A DNA stretch of 39,535 bases, from assembly GCA_030653175.1 (NCBI GenBank), contig JAURZV010000042.1, forward strand, positions 1 to 39,535, read 5' to 3'. The notes under the pieces are model-generated. The model did not search any database and was not told the DNA's origin. It worked only from the letters and a program-made list of their open reading frames with translations. The translations under genes were made by a program, and so were the position numbers. This stretch comes from Methylobacter sp. (GTDB lineage Bacteria > Pseudomonadota > Gammaproteobacteria > Methylococcales > Methylomonadaceae). Shown here piece by piece: positions 1-8,044 of the stretch (positions are counted from its first letter, which is position 1; each line of letters opens with the position of its first letter).

Positions 1-139
1 GGCTATACAAGGTTCCGACAAAGGCTGGCTGGAAAACAGCGCATGCCTTGGTGTGAAGAACATCGGAAAGCCGTGTGCGTTAATAGCGCATGCACGGTTT
101 GATGAGGGAGGGCAGGCGAGAGCCTGTCCTCTACTCTAC
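1..139 (+). mobile_element. Group II intron 3' end (domains V and VI), left contig end
   Basis: This stretch is repeated in reverse complement at the right end of the window. Positions about 67-100 fold as a 34-nt hairpin with the features of group II intron domain V: an AGC triad at 69-71, a lower stem closing with GGTTT at 96-100, a two-base bulge (TG) around 91-92 and an inner TGCG/CGCA stem. Positions about 102-137 form a second stem (GCAGGC with GCCTGT, loop GAGA-like) ending in CTACTCTAC, as expected of domain VI with its branch-point A near the 3' splice site. The intron body and any reverse transcriptase lie outside the window. The exact 3' boundary (about 137-141) cannot be fixed because both copies share the following C residues. 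The identification rests on secondary-structure motifs, not on an ORF. Confidence 0.75.
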
Positions 140-963
140 CCTTGGTTTCTGGTTAGTTGCTGGTTGATCACGACCAACTCACCGGAGCTAAGGGTAGCAC
201 CATTGCTGTGTGTGATTTGACCAAGGTAGGTTTCTATGGTTTGTAACCTTTCTGCATTGAATACCCTGAACGTGTTCTTGGCTTCGGTATCGGAAACATT
301 TGTCGCGTCGTTATATAAACCGAACAAGTCAGATTCCTGGTCTCGTCTATTTTGCAAACCCAGGCTTCGGCTCGAATTGGTAGCAAAACGTATCTGATAC
401 CAGGCTTCGGCACGGTTATCAGAGCTAATCGCCGTTGCCAATTGGGTGCTTGCATTTAATGCTCCGTTGTAAGCAAGGGAAAGCAGTACCAAGCGTTCTT
501 GCGAGGGAGGAATCACAAAAGGAATACCCTTATTCTGAGCCCAATCATTGACACGATCTTCATAGGTTTTGGCAAGACCGTCATTGCCATTAGGCCCATC
601 AAACAGCTCTTTGACTTGGGCGGTGGAGGCGAACTCGAAAGTGGCGCCGGGGGTGTATTTGTCCATGATGTTATTCAGATCAACCTGCATCGTCGCAGTA
701 TCTTTCTTTTCATCATGTATTCCATCGTATTGTTTTTTCAAATAGTCGCTGAGTTTTTGAATTAAGGTTGTATCGCTAACGCCCATTTTCGCCAGCACTT
801 GGCTACGCACATTATCATCCGACAGATTAAAACCGACGCCCATGGTGACCCAACCTATGCCGTCGTTGTAGGGGGTTAAGTGTGGATTGCCGCTCTCTTC
901 AACTTGCAAAATAAACGGATAACGGTCATCCAGGTAACTGCCTGTCGTAGATTTAAAGTTCAT
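136..963 (-). CDS. T4-lysozyme/GH24-like muramidase, 3' end interrupted by intron
   Basis: The 275-aa product has the catalytic core of phage-type lysozymes (GH24/pesticin-like fold). E22/E23 is the candidate acid, followed by Y32-x-D34-x-G-x-x-T40-x-G42-x-G44; the D-to-T spacing of 6 equals D20-T26 of T4 lysozyme. A later SLAYNGALN segment fits the conserved asparagine region. The expected role is cleavage of the MurNAc-GlcNAc bond in peptidoglycan. There is no signal peptide. The start ATG at 963 overlaps the stop of the LprI-like gene (ATGA) and has a GGAG Shine-Dalgarno. The final glycine codon and the TAG stop come from the intron 3' end, so the native C-terminus may be lost; how much is missing is unknown. 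The protein could be a cell-wall remodelling enzyme, a prophage-derived lysozyme or a secreted effector. Confidence 0.7.
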   Translation of the reverse strand: MNFKSTTGSYLDDRYPFILQVEESGNPHLTPYNDGIGWVTMGVGFNLSDDNVRSQVLAKMGVSDTTLIQKLSDYLKKQYDGIHDEKKDTATMQVDLNNIMDKYTPGATFEFASTAQVKELFDGPNGNDGLAKTYEDRVNDWAQNKGIPFVIPPSQERLVLLSLAYNGALNASTQLATAISSDNRAEAWYQIRFATNSSRSLGLQNRRDQESDLFGLYNDATNVSDTEAKNTFRVFNAERLQTIETYLGQITHSNGATLSSGELVVINQQLTRNQG

Positions 964-2042
964 TTCTTGTCTCCTTGGGTCGGTTGATAGTTAAATCTGC
1001 AAATGTTATTCATGAGAAGTGTTATTTTCTTAATTTTATCGTTTGAGTATGTCTTTTGGTCACGGCGATTCACCCCCAGCCAATTGTCGGCCGGTGGTTG
1101 TTCTTCGCTATGGTTGATTATCCCCCCCATAGCAAATTCGTAGATTTTTCCGTCAAACAAAAACACTTCGTTGAAAGGTGAATGTTGCAACGGAAAATAT
1201 TGTTTAAAGAGCGGACGCACCACATCGGGCGCATATTGAATTTTCACCGACGCAGGATGGATTAACTTGTTCCATTTTTGTCGGTCTTTGAAGTGTGCGT
1301 TGTTGATTTTGCAATCGCCGTAATCGAGACGGTAGGCAGTCCCTTTTTTCCCCAGGTTGTATAAATCAAGCTGGGACTCGGAAAAACCGATGCGCTTTTC
1401 AGAAAAAGCCTTCTCGATCTCATCGCGTGTTTCCTGCCATATTCTTTCATCAGCGCCAACAGTCGACACATTTTGCCAAGGCGCACGAATGAATTCCTCA
1501 ATCAGCGCTCGGTTGGCTTGCGGGTCGAGCGCCGTCCAGGTCGGCATGGACAACCGGTTGCTAAACTCCGGTGCGATTTTGAGACCGCAGGCCATGGGTG
1601 GCTGGTCGCAAAATTGGTTTAGATTCTTTTCCAGAACTTGGCATACCGGCTCGATGGGACGGACTTTACCGCTCTCCTTGATGGGATGAAGCGTGTAGCA
1701 CTTCCTAATTGGTACTTGGGCCGTCAATTCGTCGGTACGTTCCATGTAAACCTTCACCAGACAAATTTTGTCCTGACAGGCGTTACGTACCTCTTTCAGC
1801 CAATGCCGCTGTTCTTGAACGATTTTTTGGGGATTGTCCACACGCATCAATGCCCATTGATAAGCGATGCTCAATTCATCATCCAGCGTAGAAACTGCAG
1901 ATTCTTTACAAATTAGTTGTTCTACCTTTGATGCGGCCTTGCCACAATCAAAGCTTACCGCCTGTGCAGGCGATAATACCAGTGTCAAACAACCAAGTAG
2001 TGTCGCTACGATCCACGCACTTCGTTTGTTGAATTCGTTCAT
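960..2042 (-). CDS. Periplasmic LprI-like (DUF1311) protein, upstream partner of the muramidase
   Basis: The 360-aa product begins with a signal peptide: N-terminal NEFNKR, a hydrophobic stretch, then SPAQA before VSF. The mature N-terminus matches the LprI/DUF1311 pattern: FDCGKA, VEQLICK, then LDDELSIAYQWAL, EQRHWL and RNAC, with paired cysteines. LprI of Mycobacterium is described as a lysozyme inhibitor. The remaining ~250 residues are not recognised. I placed the start at the ATG at 2042 because GGAGGA lies about 7 bases before it and the signal peptide begins there; an upstream ATG at 2057 would add five residues with no purpose. The gene overlaps the muramidase gene by 4 bp, so the two are translationally coupled. 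Protection of the cell against its own muramidase is a reasonable inference but is not shown. Confidence 0.65.
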   Translation of the reverse strand: MNEFNKRSAWIVATLLGCLTLVLSPAQAVSFDCGKAASKVEQLICKESAVSTLDDELSIAYQWALMRVDNPQKIVQEQRHWLKEVRNACQDKICLVKVYMERTDELTAQVPIRKCYTLHPIKESGKVRPIEPVCQVLEKNLNQFCDQPPMACGLKIAPEFSNRLSMPTWTALDPQANRALIEEFIRAPWQNVSTVGADERIWQETRDEIEKAFSEKRIGFSESQLDLYNLGKKGTAYRLDYGDCKINNAHFKDRQKWNKLIHPASVKIQYAPDVVRPLFKQYFPLQHSPFNEVFLFDGKIYEFAMGGIINHSEEQPPADNWLGVNRRDQKTYSNDKIKKITLLMNNICRFNYQPTQGDKK

Positions 2043-2054
2043 GCCGCTATCCTC

Positions 2055-2145
2055 CATTCCGCATTATTCGCCGCCTCTATCGCGCTCTTCTGCACGTTTT
2101 GTCCGCTGATGGTTCCAGCATCCACACTTTGTCTTCTGCGTACCA
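2055..2145 (-). pseudogene. Degenerate second copy of the RTX-protein fragment
   Basis: About 85 bases immediately upstream of the LprI-like gene align with 2566-2650 in the same orientation. Both read, on the minus strand, GAAGACAAAGTGTGGAT then CTGGAA, followed by AACGTG and AAGAGCGCGAT. This copy carries small insertions, deletions and a stop, so it is not coding. It appears to be the remains of a paralogue of the RTX-type gene. The 2146-2398 interval between the two copies shows no gene that I can recognise and is AT-rich after about 2280. Confidence 0.5.
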
Positions 2146-2398
2146 ACAAGGGACGTACCACGATTCTTTTTCATTCCTGCTTTTCTACACATTTCATCAT
2201 TCGCAATTCCGCTCCGTCAGCGTGTCATTGCCCGTGCCGCTCAGCATGTTGCTAAGCAACGGCGTCATTGTGACTCAAAAATCTGCCTATGTATTGACAG
2301 CTAAAACCGACGCGTGTAAGCCTATATTTATAAATAACCACAAATTCTGTGTAGGCACTTGTATTGCCAGCGATAATATTGATCGAAAAAATTTTCCA

Positions 2399-3060
2399 TT
2401 AATGAAAAAACGGTGAAAAAATATGGACGGGTAGGGAACGTAACGCTGTAAGTCGGGTTAATTCTGTGAAGCTGATGGCTTCGCGTTTGGCAAAGCTCTG
2501 GTATTGGGTTTCGATGTAGTTGGTGTCCCAAATTTGCCGAGTTCCTGGACTGATAGTGCCGAAGTGGGCCGCTTCAATCGCGCTCTTGCGCACGTTCTGC
2601 CCGGTGAATGTTTCCAGTATCCACACTTTGTCTTCTGTGCTCAGGGTGGTGCGGGTAACGCCGTGGGCGGCATGGGCAGCGGTCAGCCCAGACCATTGCG
2701 CCAGAAAGCCGTCGAAGTTGGCAAGGATCCCGTCCCGGCCTTGGGCGATGAGGTCTGTAGCGGCTTGTTTGAGGCCGGCGCTTTCCTGATAGGCAATGTG
2801 CAGGCTTTTGACCAGGCCGTAGCCCCTGAGCCAAGGCAGGTCGAATACGTCGGCGGACAGGGTTGGGGCTTGATCCAGCAGGCCGGTTGGGGTTGGAATC
2901 GGTGAGTGCGGCGTCGTAGGCGAATTCGATGTCGGTGACGTATTGTTGTTGACCGTTGCGGATGTAGCTGCCGGTGGCGATGATGTTGTTGCCGTTGGCG
3001 GTGGCTTGCGATACGCGGGTCTGAGCGGTGTTGATGCTGGCGGAAAATAGGGGACGAAAA
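2399..3060 (-). pseudogene. Remnant of an RTX-type calcium-binding/secreted protein
   Basis: Two overlapping frames on the minus strand together read like the linker region found in large RTX toxins. The first is ATANGNNIIATGSYI then VTDIEFAYDAALTDSNPN (about 3060-2900). After a frameshift near 2900 comes LDQAPTLSADVFDLPWLRGYG, LHIAYQ, a run of LKQAATDLIAQ, and FDGFLAQWSGL. The motif 'lRGyG..LhiA....Lk......fd..l.qWsG' is typical of that family. The second frame stays open to the stop at 2399 and ends in sequence without similarity known to me. No start codon, no N-terminus and no glycine-rich nonapeptides are present. It joins directly to an HlyD fragment upstream, so this looks like a collapsed type I secretion locus. 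Confidence 0.55.
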
Positions 3061-3084
3061 TAGGGGACGGAGCCCGATATTCTC

Positions 3085-3273
3085 AGGTTGATTTCCGCCG
3101 TCACCTGCACGCCGGGCGTGAGTCGGTAGCGCTTTCCGGCGTTTTCCAGGAAGGCGCTGGGCAGACGAATCACGGCACGGTAGGTTCATCGCGTTGGCCT
3201 TTATCCGGCTCAGTCGCATCGGGACTCACCTGACTGACTTCGCCGTTAACCATGCCGTATTTCTGAAACGCGT
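3085..3273 (-). pseudogene. C-terminal fragment of an HlyD-type membrane fusion protein
   Basis: Minus-strand translation gives FQKYGMVNGEVSQVSPDATE followed by PDKGQRDEPTVP and a stop. After a frameshift near 3180 it continues VIRLPSAF, KRYRLTPGVQVTAEINL. These are the closing segments of HlyD/PrtE-like periplasmic adaptors of type I secretion (usual forms: 'KYGmv.G.v..vSpDa' and 'LspGMqv.AEI..G.RtvleYlLsP'). The gene lacks its N-terminus, membrane anchor and coiled-coil hairpin. After INLR the terminal RTVLEYLLSP segment is replaced by RTX-like sequence. Bases 3274-3359, between this fragment and the YdbH-like gene, are non-coding. Confidence 0.6.
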
Positions 3274-3359
3274 AATCGGGCTACGCCCCCATTTTTCTTT
3301 CTTTACCCATTTTTCTTTTCTTAGGTTTTTAAACAGCTTCTTAGCTATTGGGTAATTAT

Positions 3360-5396
3360 TTACTCAACAATCACTTCATCCGATGTAGAAATACGCTTTA
3401 ACCGCTCCATCAACACATTCCAGTCAACGCGAGGGTTATAGCCGATCACATCAATTCGCGGCAGACCTCCGCCGGTAATAATAGCATAGCCGGACTCTGT
3501 GGCCTCTACGCCCATCAATTGACACACGCCATCATGTAAATAACAGCCCAGACCGAGCTTGTCGTAACCGAAGGTTTCAAAAAAACGTAAAAAACTTTTG
3601 GATAGCAGATCAGCTGCGCCGCCGCCGATGTTGGCGATGTTTTGTACCGCTTTTTGGCTGATCCTGTGCCGGGAATCATCGTTTTCCGGCGTACCCAGCC
3701 ACGCGAAAAAAGTGACCGGCTGCCAGTTTTCCATGTACAGCTGCCGGACATAGCCCGACAACTTGCCGGTGATGCCGCCGAATTCAAACTTGCCGGTTAA
3801 CTGATCCAGATCGAGGTTTTCAATTTCCAGGTCGCTGTGAAACTTGGGAAAATCCGTAAATAATCCCGAAGCGGCTAAATTGCTGACTTTTATCTCACCG
3901 TCGAAAACCTTGATGATCAGTTCGCCGCCCAGGCTCAGGGTTTTGTTGCTGTACTCGACTCGAGGAATATGACCGCTGATGGTGCCCGATAACGGTGTCC
4001 AGTTCAGGGCCAAGGATAGTTGCTCAAGCGACACATTGCTTACGTCTCCTTCAAAGGACACCTCGGGATCTTGCTGTTTTTTTGCTTGCCAGCTGAAATG
4101 ATTAACGGCGATTGAACCGCCCAAAAAAGGCAGTTGGGTCTTTTTCAGCAACCGGATACTGTCAGCCCGACTCAGAAACGATAGCTCTGCCGGGCCTATC
4201 GGCAAGGAATACACCTGCAATTGCTGCCACGCAAAGTTCGACGGCCGGCTAAAGATTTCATCGTCCGACCAGTTAAGCTGACCTACACCGCCCTGAATTT
4301 CGCCGCGTCCGGCGGCATCTTTAACATCAAGATGATTAAAGGTTGCCGCCAGCGCGGTTAAAGCTTGATGGTCAATTGAAAAATAGGCTTTTAAATGGCC
4401 TGCGAGCGTAACGCCTTGTAATACAGTCTGCTCAAAAAACGGTTTCAAGTAAATTGCAGACAAGTCCTGCAAATTATCACTGTTCAATGAAAGTTGAGCC
4501 TTTTCAAGACTTGCGCCATCCTTGTATTGAACGATTGCGCTGCCGCTTAATTCCCCAACTTTTGAATGCTTGTAATTTGCAGAGTTAATTTCGACTCTGT
4601 TGTTTGATACGTCCCAATCACCCTGTGCTTCCCAAACTATATTTTGCCCGGCCATTTCCAGATATAAAGGATCCACATACAACGCGCCGCCGTTAATATC
4701 AATATGGCTTTGCCATTGCCACAAGCCGTTATAGTTTTTGGCGCTCAACGTTAACTCCAGCATTAATGCCTCAGTGGCAAACTGCCCATTTTTGGTCTGC
4801 CCGGTCAAACTATTAAACCCGGAAGTTAAGGCAAATTCCTTGACCAGCGTATGACTGCCGGACGCATTTAACTTAATATTGATTTTGCCGCCTTTCAGTT
4901 TGAACCGTTCCTGCGGCACTAGCTGTTGAATCAACTTGCCATCCACAGCTTTGGCGTCAATCTGCAATTGCCATTGATCGCCCTGCTCTTCGCCGTCAAC
5001 CGCAACGGTTCCACCGGCCAGATACAAATCGATTAACCTGAACGAACTGCGCTTTTCGGTAACATGAAAAGAAAAGTTGGCGGTCGGCGACTGCCACCGT
5101 TTTGAATGAATCTCCGCCCTGCCCTGTTCACACAACATTTCCTTGTTTTGCCATGTGAAAGAAGTACAGCGGATATTGACCAGGCTGAGGTCATTAAAAG
5201 GCTGAGGCAGGCTTAACTTGGCGATCGTTAAGGCTAATTTTTGCGGGTTTTTCGGCAAGTCGGTCAGGGCTATATTGATGCCTTCCAACTTCCATTGGGT
5301 TCCTGTAATGGTTCCGACATTAAGCGATGCGCTATCCAGTGCATTAGCGGCGGGTGTTATTAGAACAAAGACGCTGATCAGGATGAGCCTGTTCAT
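3360..5396 (-). CDS. YdbH-like AsmA-superfamily envelope protein
   Basis: This 678-aa protein starts with a signal sequence (MNRLILISVFVLITPAANA). It then has a long series of amphipathic beta-strand segments typical of AsmA/TamB/YdbH proteins, which form hydrophobic grooves bridging inner and outer membranes for lipid transport. The C-terminal ~180 residues hold the most conserved part: GGITGKLSGYV, NWQPVTFFAW, RISQKAVQNIANIGGGAADL, FFETFGYDKLGLGCYLHDGVC and GYAIITGGGLPRIDVIGYN, with two cysteines likely to form a disulfide. I chose the ATG at 5396. The reading frame extends 23 codons further upstream only because it crosses a palindromic repeat. It lies downstream of cysM on the same strand, with a 20-bp-arm palindrome between them. 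The lipid-transport role is family inference. Confidence 0.65.
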   Translation of the reverse strand: MNRLILISVFVLITPAANALDSASLNVGTITGTQWKLEGINIALTDLPKNPQKLALTIAKLSLPQPFNDLSLVNIRCTSFTWQNKEMLCEQGRAEIHSKRWQSPTANFSFHVTEKRSSFRLIDLYLAGGTVAVDGEEQGDQWQLQIDAKAVDGKLIQQLVPQERFKLKGGKINIKLNASGSHTLVKEFALTSGFNSLTGQTKNGQFATEALMLELTLSAKNYNGLWQWQSHIDINGGALYVDPLYLEMAGQNIVWEAQGDWDVSNNRVEINSANYKHSKVGELSGSAIVQYKDGASLEKAQLSLNSDNLQDLSAIYLKPFFEQTVLQGVTLAGHLKAYFSIDHQALTALAATFNHLDVKDAAGRGEIQGGVGQLNWSDDEIFSRPSNFAWQQLQVYSLPIGPAELSFLSRADSIRLLKKTQLPFLGGSIAVNHFSWQAKKQQDPEVSFEGDVSNVSLEQLSLALNWTPLSGTISGHIPRVEYSNKTLSLGGELIIKVFDGEIKVSNLAASGLFTDFPKFHSDLEIENLDLDQLTGKFEFGGITGKLSGYVRQLYMENWQPVTFFAWLGTPENDDSRHRISQKAVQNIANIGGGAADLLSKSFLRFFETFGYDKLGLGCYLHDGVCQLMGVEATESGYAIITGGGLPRIDVIGYNPRVDWNVLMERLKRISTSDEVIVE

Positions 5397-5402
5397 CGCC
5401 TT

Positions 5403-5451
5403 TGTGGGAGCGGCTTTAGCCGCGACAATCACGGCTAAAGCCGCTCCCACA
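5403..5451. repeat. REP-like palindrome between cysM and the YdbH-like gene
   Basis: Two perfect 20-base arms (TGTGGGAGCGGCTTTAGCCG and its complement) flank a 9-base loop. The sequence resembles the REP type known in Pseudomonas (TGTGGGAGCGGG...). It creates an artificial N-terminal extension in the downstream reading frame. A hairpin here could affect transcript stability or act as a weak terminator after cysM. Confidence 0.8.
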
Positions 5452-5464
5452 TACACCAACAGCA

Positions 5465-6364
5465 TTAACCAGGAAAAACACCCGTAGACAAATACCGATC
5501 GCCCCGGTCACAGACAATCACCACAATCACTGCATTTTCAACTTCTTCAGACAATCTCAAGGCCGCATGAACAGCGCCGCCGGATGAAATACCGGCAAAA
5601 ATACCTTCTTGGACCGCCAAAGCGCGGGTGACGTTTTCAGCTGAAACCTGATCGACATCGATAATTCTATCAACCCGATCAGCCAGATAAATTTTCGGCA
5701 AATATTCCTTGGGCCAGCGTCTGATACCGGGGATTTTAGACTCGCCTTCGGGCTGCACACCGATAACTTGAATATCGCTGTTTTGTTCCTTCAGGAATTT
5801 TGAGGTTCCCATAATTGTGCCTGTAGTGCCCATGGAACTGACAAAATGGGTTACTTTACCCTGCGTATCGCGCCAGATTTCAGGGCCTGTGCCTTCATAA
5901 TGAGCGCGCGGATTATCAGGATTGGAAAACTGATCCAGAACTTTCCCTTGGCCCGCGGCTTCCATTTCCCTGGCCAAATCAATCGCCGCTTCCATGCTGC
6001 CTGCGGCCGGCGTCAGGATGATCTCGGCGCCGTAAGCTTTCATTGAAGCCCTGCGTTCTTCACTCATATTGTCCGGCATAATCAGAGTCATTTTATAACC
6101 TTTGATCGCCGCCGCCATCGCCAACGCAATGCCGGTGTTGCCGCTGGTTGCCTCAATCAACCGGTCGCCGGGTTTAATCTCGCCTCTTTCCTCGGCATGT
6201 TTAATCATACTCAGCGCCGGGCGGTCTTTTACCGAACCGGCCGGATTATTGCCTTCCAGCTTAACCAAAATTGTATTACCGGTATTGCCCGGCAAACGTT
6301 GCAACCTGACTAGAGGCGTATTGCCGACAAAAGATTCAATGGTTGGAAAAGTCATGATAGTCAT
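5465..6364 (-). CDS. cysM: Cysteine synthase B (O-acetylserine sulfhydrylase)
   Basis: This PLP enzyme makes L-cysteine from O-acetylserine and sulfide or thiosulfate. The sequence shows the N-terminal TIESFVGNTPLVRL, the PLP-lysine motif EGNNPAGSVKDRPA, the substrate loop EATSGNTGIALA and the phosphate-binding GTTGTIMG. It also has GISSGGAV and the CysM-style ending DRGDRYLSTGVF. NNPAGSVKDR rather than NPxxSVKDR of CysK, together with the ~299-aa length, supports CysM. The start is placed at ATG 6364 (MTIMTF). A TTG at 6397 would add 11 residues not found in the family, and ATG 6355 is an alternative; none has a strong Shine-Dalgarno. Confidence 0.9.
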   Translation of the reverse strand: MTIMTFPTIESFVGNTPLVRLQRLPGNTGNTILVKLEGNNPAGSVKDRPALSMIKHAEERGEIKPGDRLIEATSGNTGIALAMAAAIKGYKMTLIMPDNMSEERRASMKAYGAEIILTPAAGSMEAAIDLAREMEAAGQGKVLDQFSNPDNPRAHYEGTGPEIWRDTQGKVTHFVSSMGTTGTIMGTSKFLKEQNSDIQVIGVQPEGESKIPGIRRWPKEYLPKIYLADRVDRIIDVDQVSAENVTRALAVQEGIFAGISSGGAVHAALRLSEEVENAVIVVIVCDRGDRYLSTGVFPG

Positions 6365-6420
6365 TGTGATACCAGGCAGTAAGTGGGGAACAGGCAACGC
6401 GCATCTATGTTGCCGTGTTT

Positions 6421-7107
6421 TTATTTATGAAAATGATGTGTCGGACATTGACCGTTTCTCAGGCTGATGATCGGCCAGTTGGCGGCATCGGCGAATTCGG
6501 TCAGTTTTTCATCGGGATCGACTGCGACCGGATGGTCTACCAGCTTGAGCAGCGGCAGATCGTTGTGTGAATCGCTGTAAAACCAGCTGTCCTGCATGGT
6601 TTCGGTTGAGTCTTTTAACCAGGTTTCAAGCAACTTGACTTTGCCTTCCTGAAAACAAGGGATACCGTTAAACCCGCCGGTATACCGGCCATTGATAAAT
6701 TCCGGCGTGGTCGCCAATAAGTTTTCAATGCCGTACAGCTGGACTATCGGTTCGGTAACAAAGCGGTTGGTTGCGGTAATGACCAGCAACGTATCGCCAC
6801 GGTCTCTATGCTTAGCGATCAACTGTTGTGCAGATTTTAACAGCAGCGGCTTGATGGCTTCTTCTATAAATTGCGCCCGCCATTGATAAAGTTGATCAGG
6901 GTCATTGTCCGCCAAAGGTTGCAGTGAAAAACGGAGAAACTGGACAATATCCAGAGTGCCTTGTTTATAGTCATCGTAGAATTTGGCATTGGCGCTTTCA
7001 TAGTGACTTTTATCAACAATTCCCCGGTCTACAAGAAATTGTCCCCATAAATAGTCGCTGTCATCGGCAATCAGCGTGTTATCCAAATCAAAAATCGCTA
7101 AGCTCAC
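6421..7107 (-). CDS. HAD-IB family phosphatase (SerB-like)
   Basis: The 228-aa cytosolic hydrolase has all four HAD motifs. D7-L-D9-N-T-L supplies the nucleophile and acid, TATNRF is motif II, K of EGKVKLLE is motif III, and YSDSHNDLPLL is the Mg-binding motif IV. A helical C1 cap lies between motifs I and II, as in phosphoserine phosphatase. This subgroup (TIGR01490-type) is commonly found beside rppH in Pseudomonas; here the two are divergent with 162 bp between them. The start is GTG at 7107 with AGGA seven bases upstream. The substrate cannot be read from sequence. Phosphoserine is possible given cysM next door, but that is inference. Confidence 0.8.
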   Translation of the reverse strand: MSLAIFDLDNTLIADDSDYLWGQFLVDRGIVDKSHYESANAKFYDDYKQGTLDIVQFLRFSLQPLADNDPDQLYQWRAQFIEEAIKPLLLKSAQQLIAKHRDRGDTLLVITATNRFVTEPIVQLYGIENLLATTPEFINGRYTGGFNGIPCFQEGKVKLLETWLKDSTETMQDSWFYSDSHNDLPLLKLVDHPVAVDPDEKLTEFADAANWPIISLRNGQCPTHHFHK

Positions 7108-7269
7108 GGTTAATCCTGTCTTGAGTAATTAAAAAGAGCTGTGCGCTATGGCATCTGCACTTTATTTATGGAACAATGCTGTCATTAATTTAAATTACTG
7201 ACCTCTCTTTAATAATTTTACCATTAGCAAGATTAAAGATATAGGAAAGGTAAAAACACAGGTTTTAAC

Positions 7270-7818
7270 ATGATTGACTCTAAAGGATACCGGCCCAATG
7301 TCGGGATCATCCTTTGCAATGACGAGGGTCGCGTGTTTTGGGCAAAACGAATGGGTGTAAACTCATGGCAATTCCCGCAAGGCGGGATAAATCCGAATGA
7401 AGACCCAGAAGCTGCGATGTATCGAGAGTTGTGCGAAGAAACAGGACTGCAACAACAGCATGTCCAAGTGCTTGGCCGTACCCGCTATTGGCTGAGATAC
7501 CAATTGCCCGAGCGCTATATACGCAAAAACTCCCTGCCGTTATGCATAGGCCAAAAGCAAATCTGGTACATGTTGCGCTTGATGACGCATGAATCCAATG
7601 TGCGTTTCGATCAGTGCCCCAAACCGGAATTTGATGACTGGCGCTGGGTGGATTACTGGGAACCGCTTAAAGATGTGGTGTATTTTAAGCGCAAGGTTTA
7701 TCAAAAAGCGATGAGCGAGCTAGGCGCCATTCTGACCGCCGATACTGTCCCGGTTGATGCCGCAGGGTATTTAGCCAAGGAAATTGAAAAGGCAAAAGAC
7801 AAAAGGCGCAAAAAGTAG
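7270..7818 (+). CDS. rppH: RNA pyrophosphohydrolase RppH
   Basis: RppH removes pyrophosphate from the 5' triphosphate end of mRNAs and so triggers RNase E-dependent decay. The 182-aa protein shows the RppH start [12 protein letters not shown] and [15 protein letters not shown]. The Nudix box runs from G38 to L60 (G-x5-E44-x7-R52-E-L-x-E56-E57-x-G-L). WLRYQLP and GQKQIWYML are also characteristic. Length and motifs match the Escherichia coli enzyme (176 aa), with a basic KDKRRKK tail. The upstream 160 bp shared with the HAD gene is AT-rich and must hold both promoters; I cannot assign boxes with confidence. Confidence 0.93.
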   Translation: MIDSKGYRPNVGIILCNDEGRVFWAKRMGVNSWQFPQGGINPNEDPEAAMYRELCEETGLQQQHVQVLGRTRYWLRYQLPERYIRKNSLPLCIGQKQIWYMLRLMTHESNVRFDQCPKPEFDDWRWVDYWEPLKDVVYFKRKVYQKAMSELGAILTADTVPVDAAGYLAKEIEKAKDKRRKK

Positions 7819-7832
7819 GAACGCCATCCCAC

Positions 7833-7861
7833 TCCCACGGTGTCATAAACAAACCGTGGGA
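7833..7861. repeat. Hairpin just after rppH
   Basis: TCCCACGGT and ACCGTGGGA form a 9-bp stem with an 11-base loop, 15 bases past the rppH stop. There is no T-tract after the stem, so intrinsic termination is doubtful; it may be another interspersed palindrome. Confidence 0.4.
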
Positions 7862-7931
7862 AGATCGCTCCACTACTATTCCCTTCTTTTCTCGACAGCC
7901 TGATTCAAATATTGGTTCATGCCGTCAGCTC

Positions 7932-8034
7932 GTAGGATGGGTAGAGGCTATAGCCGAAACCCATCACAACTAATCAACCTATGCGATGGGTTTCACTTCG
8001 TGCTTTACAAGTCGCGTTGCTCTACCCATCCTAC
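7932..8034. repeat. Long palindromic repeat with GTAGGATGGGTAGAG arms
   Basis: The 15-base arms GTAGGATGGGTAGAG (7932-7946) and its exact complement (8020-8034) enclose a second inverted pair, AAACCCATC and GATGGGTTT. The element separates the convergent rppH and ligA genes and ends about ten bases beyond the ligA stop. A related element (AGGATGGGT arms) lies at 33518-33579. Confidence 0.75.
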
Positions 8035-8044
8035 CGCGCTAGGC

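Noticed and set aside
1-102. A 33-codon open frame at the left end (GYTRFRQRLAGKQ..., stop at 100-102), possible end of an intron-encoded protein
   Set aside because: It runs through the domain V hairpin, where coding is not expected, and its sequence does not resemble a reverse transcriptase or maturase C-terminus.
2290-2335. TTGACA at about 2296 and TATATT at about 2325 as a sigma-70 promoter on the plus strand
   Set aside because: The spacing is about 23 bases, too long, and there is no plus-strand gene downstream.
2504-2905. 133-codon plus-strand ORF over the RTX remnant
   Set aside because: It is the antisense shadow of the RTX-like minus-strand frame, which carries recognisable motifs.
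7928-8035. Possible CRISPR-like repeats
   Set aside because: There are only two inverted arms with no regular spacers; this is a palindromic REP-type element.
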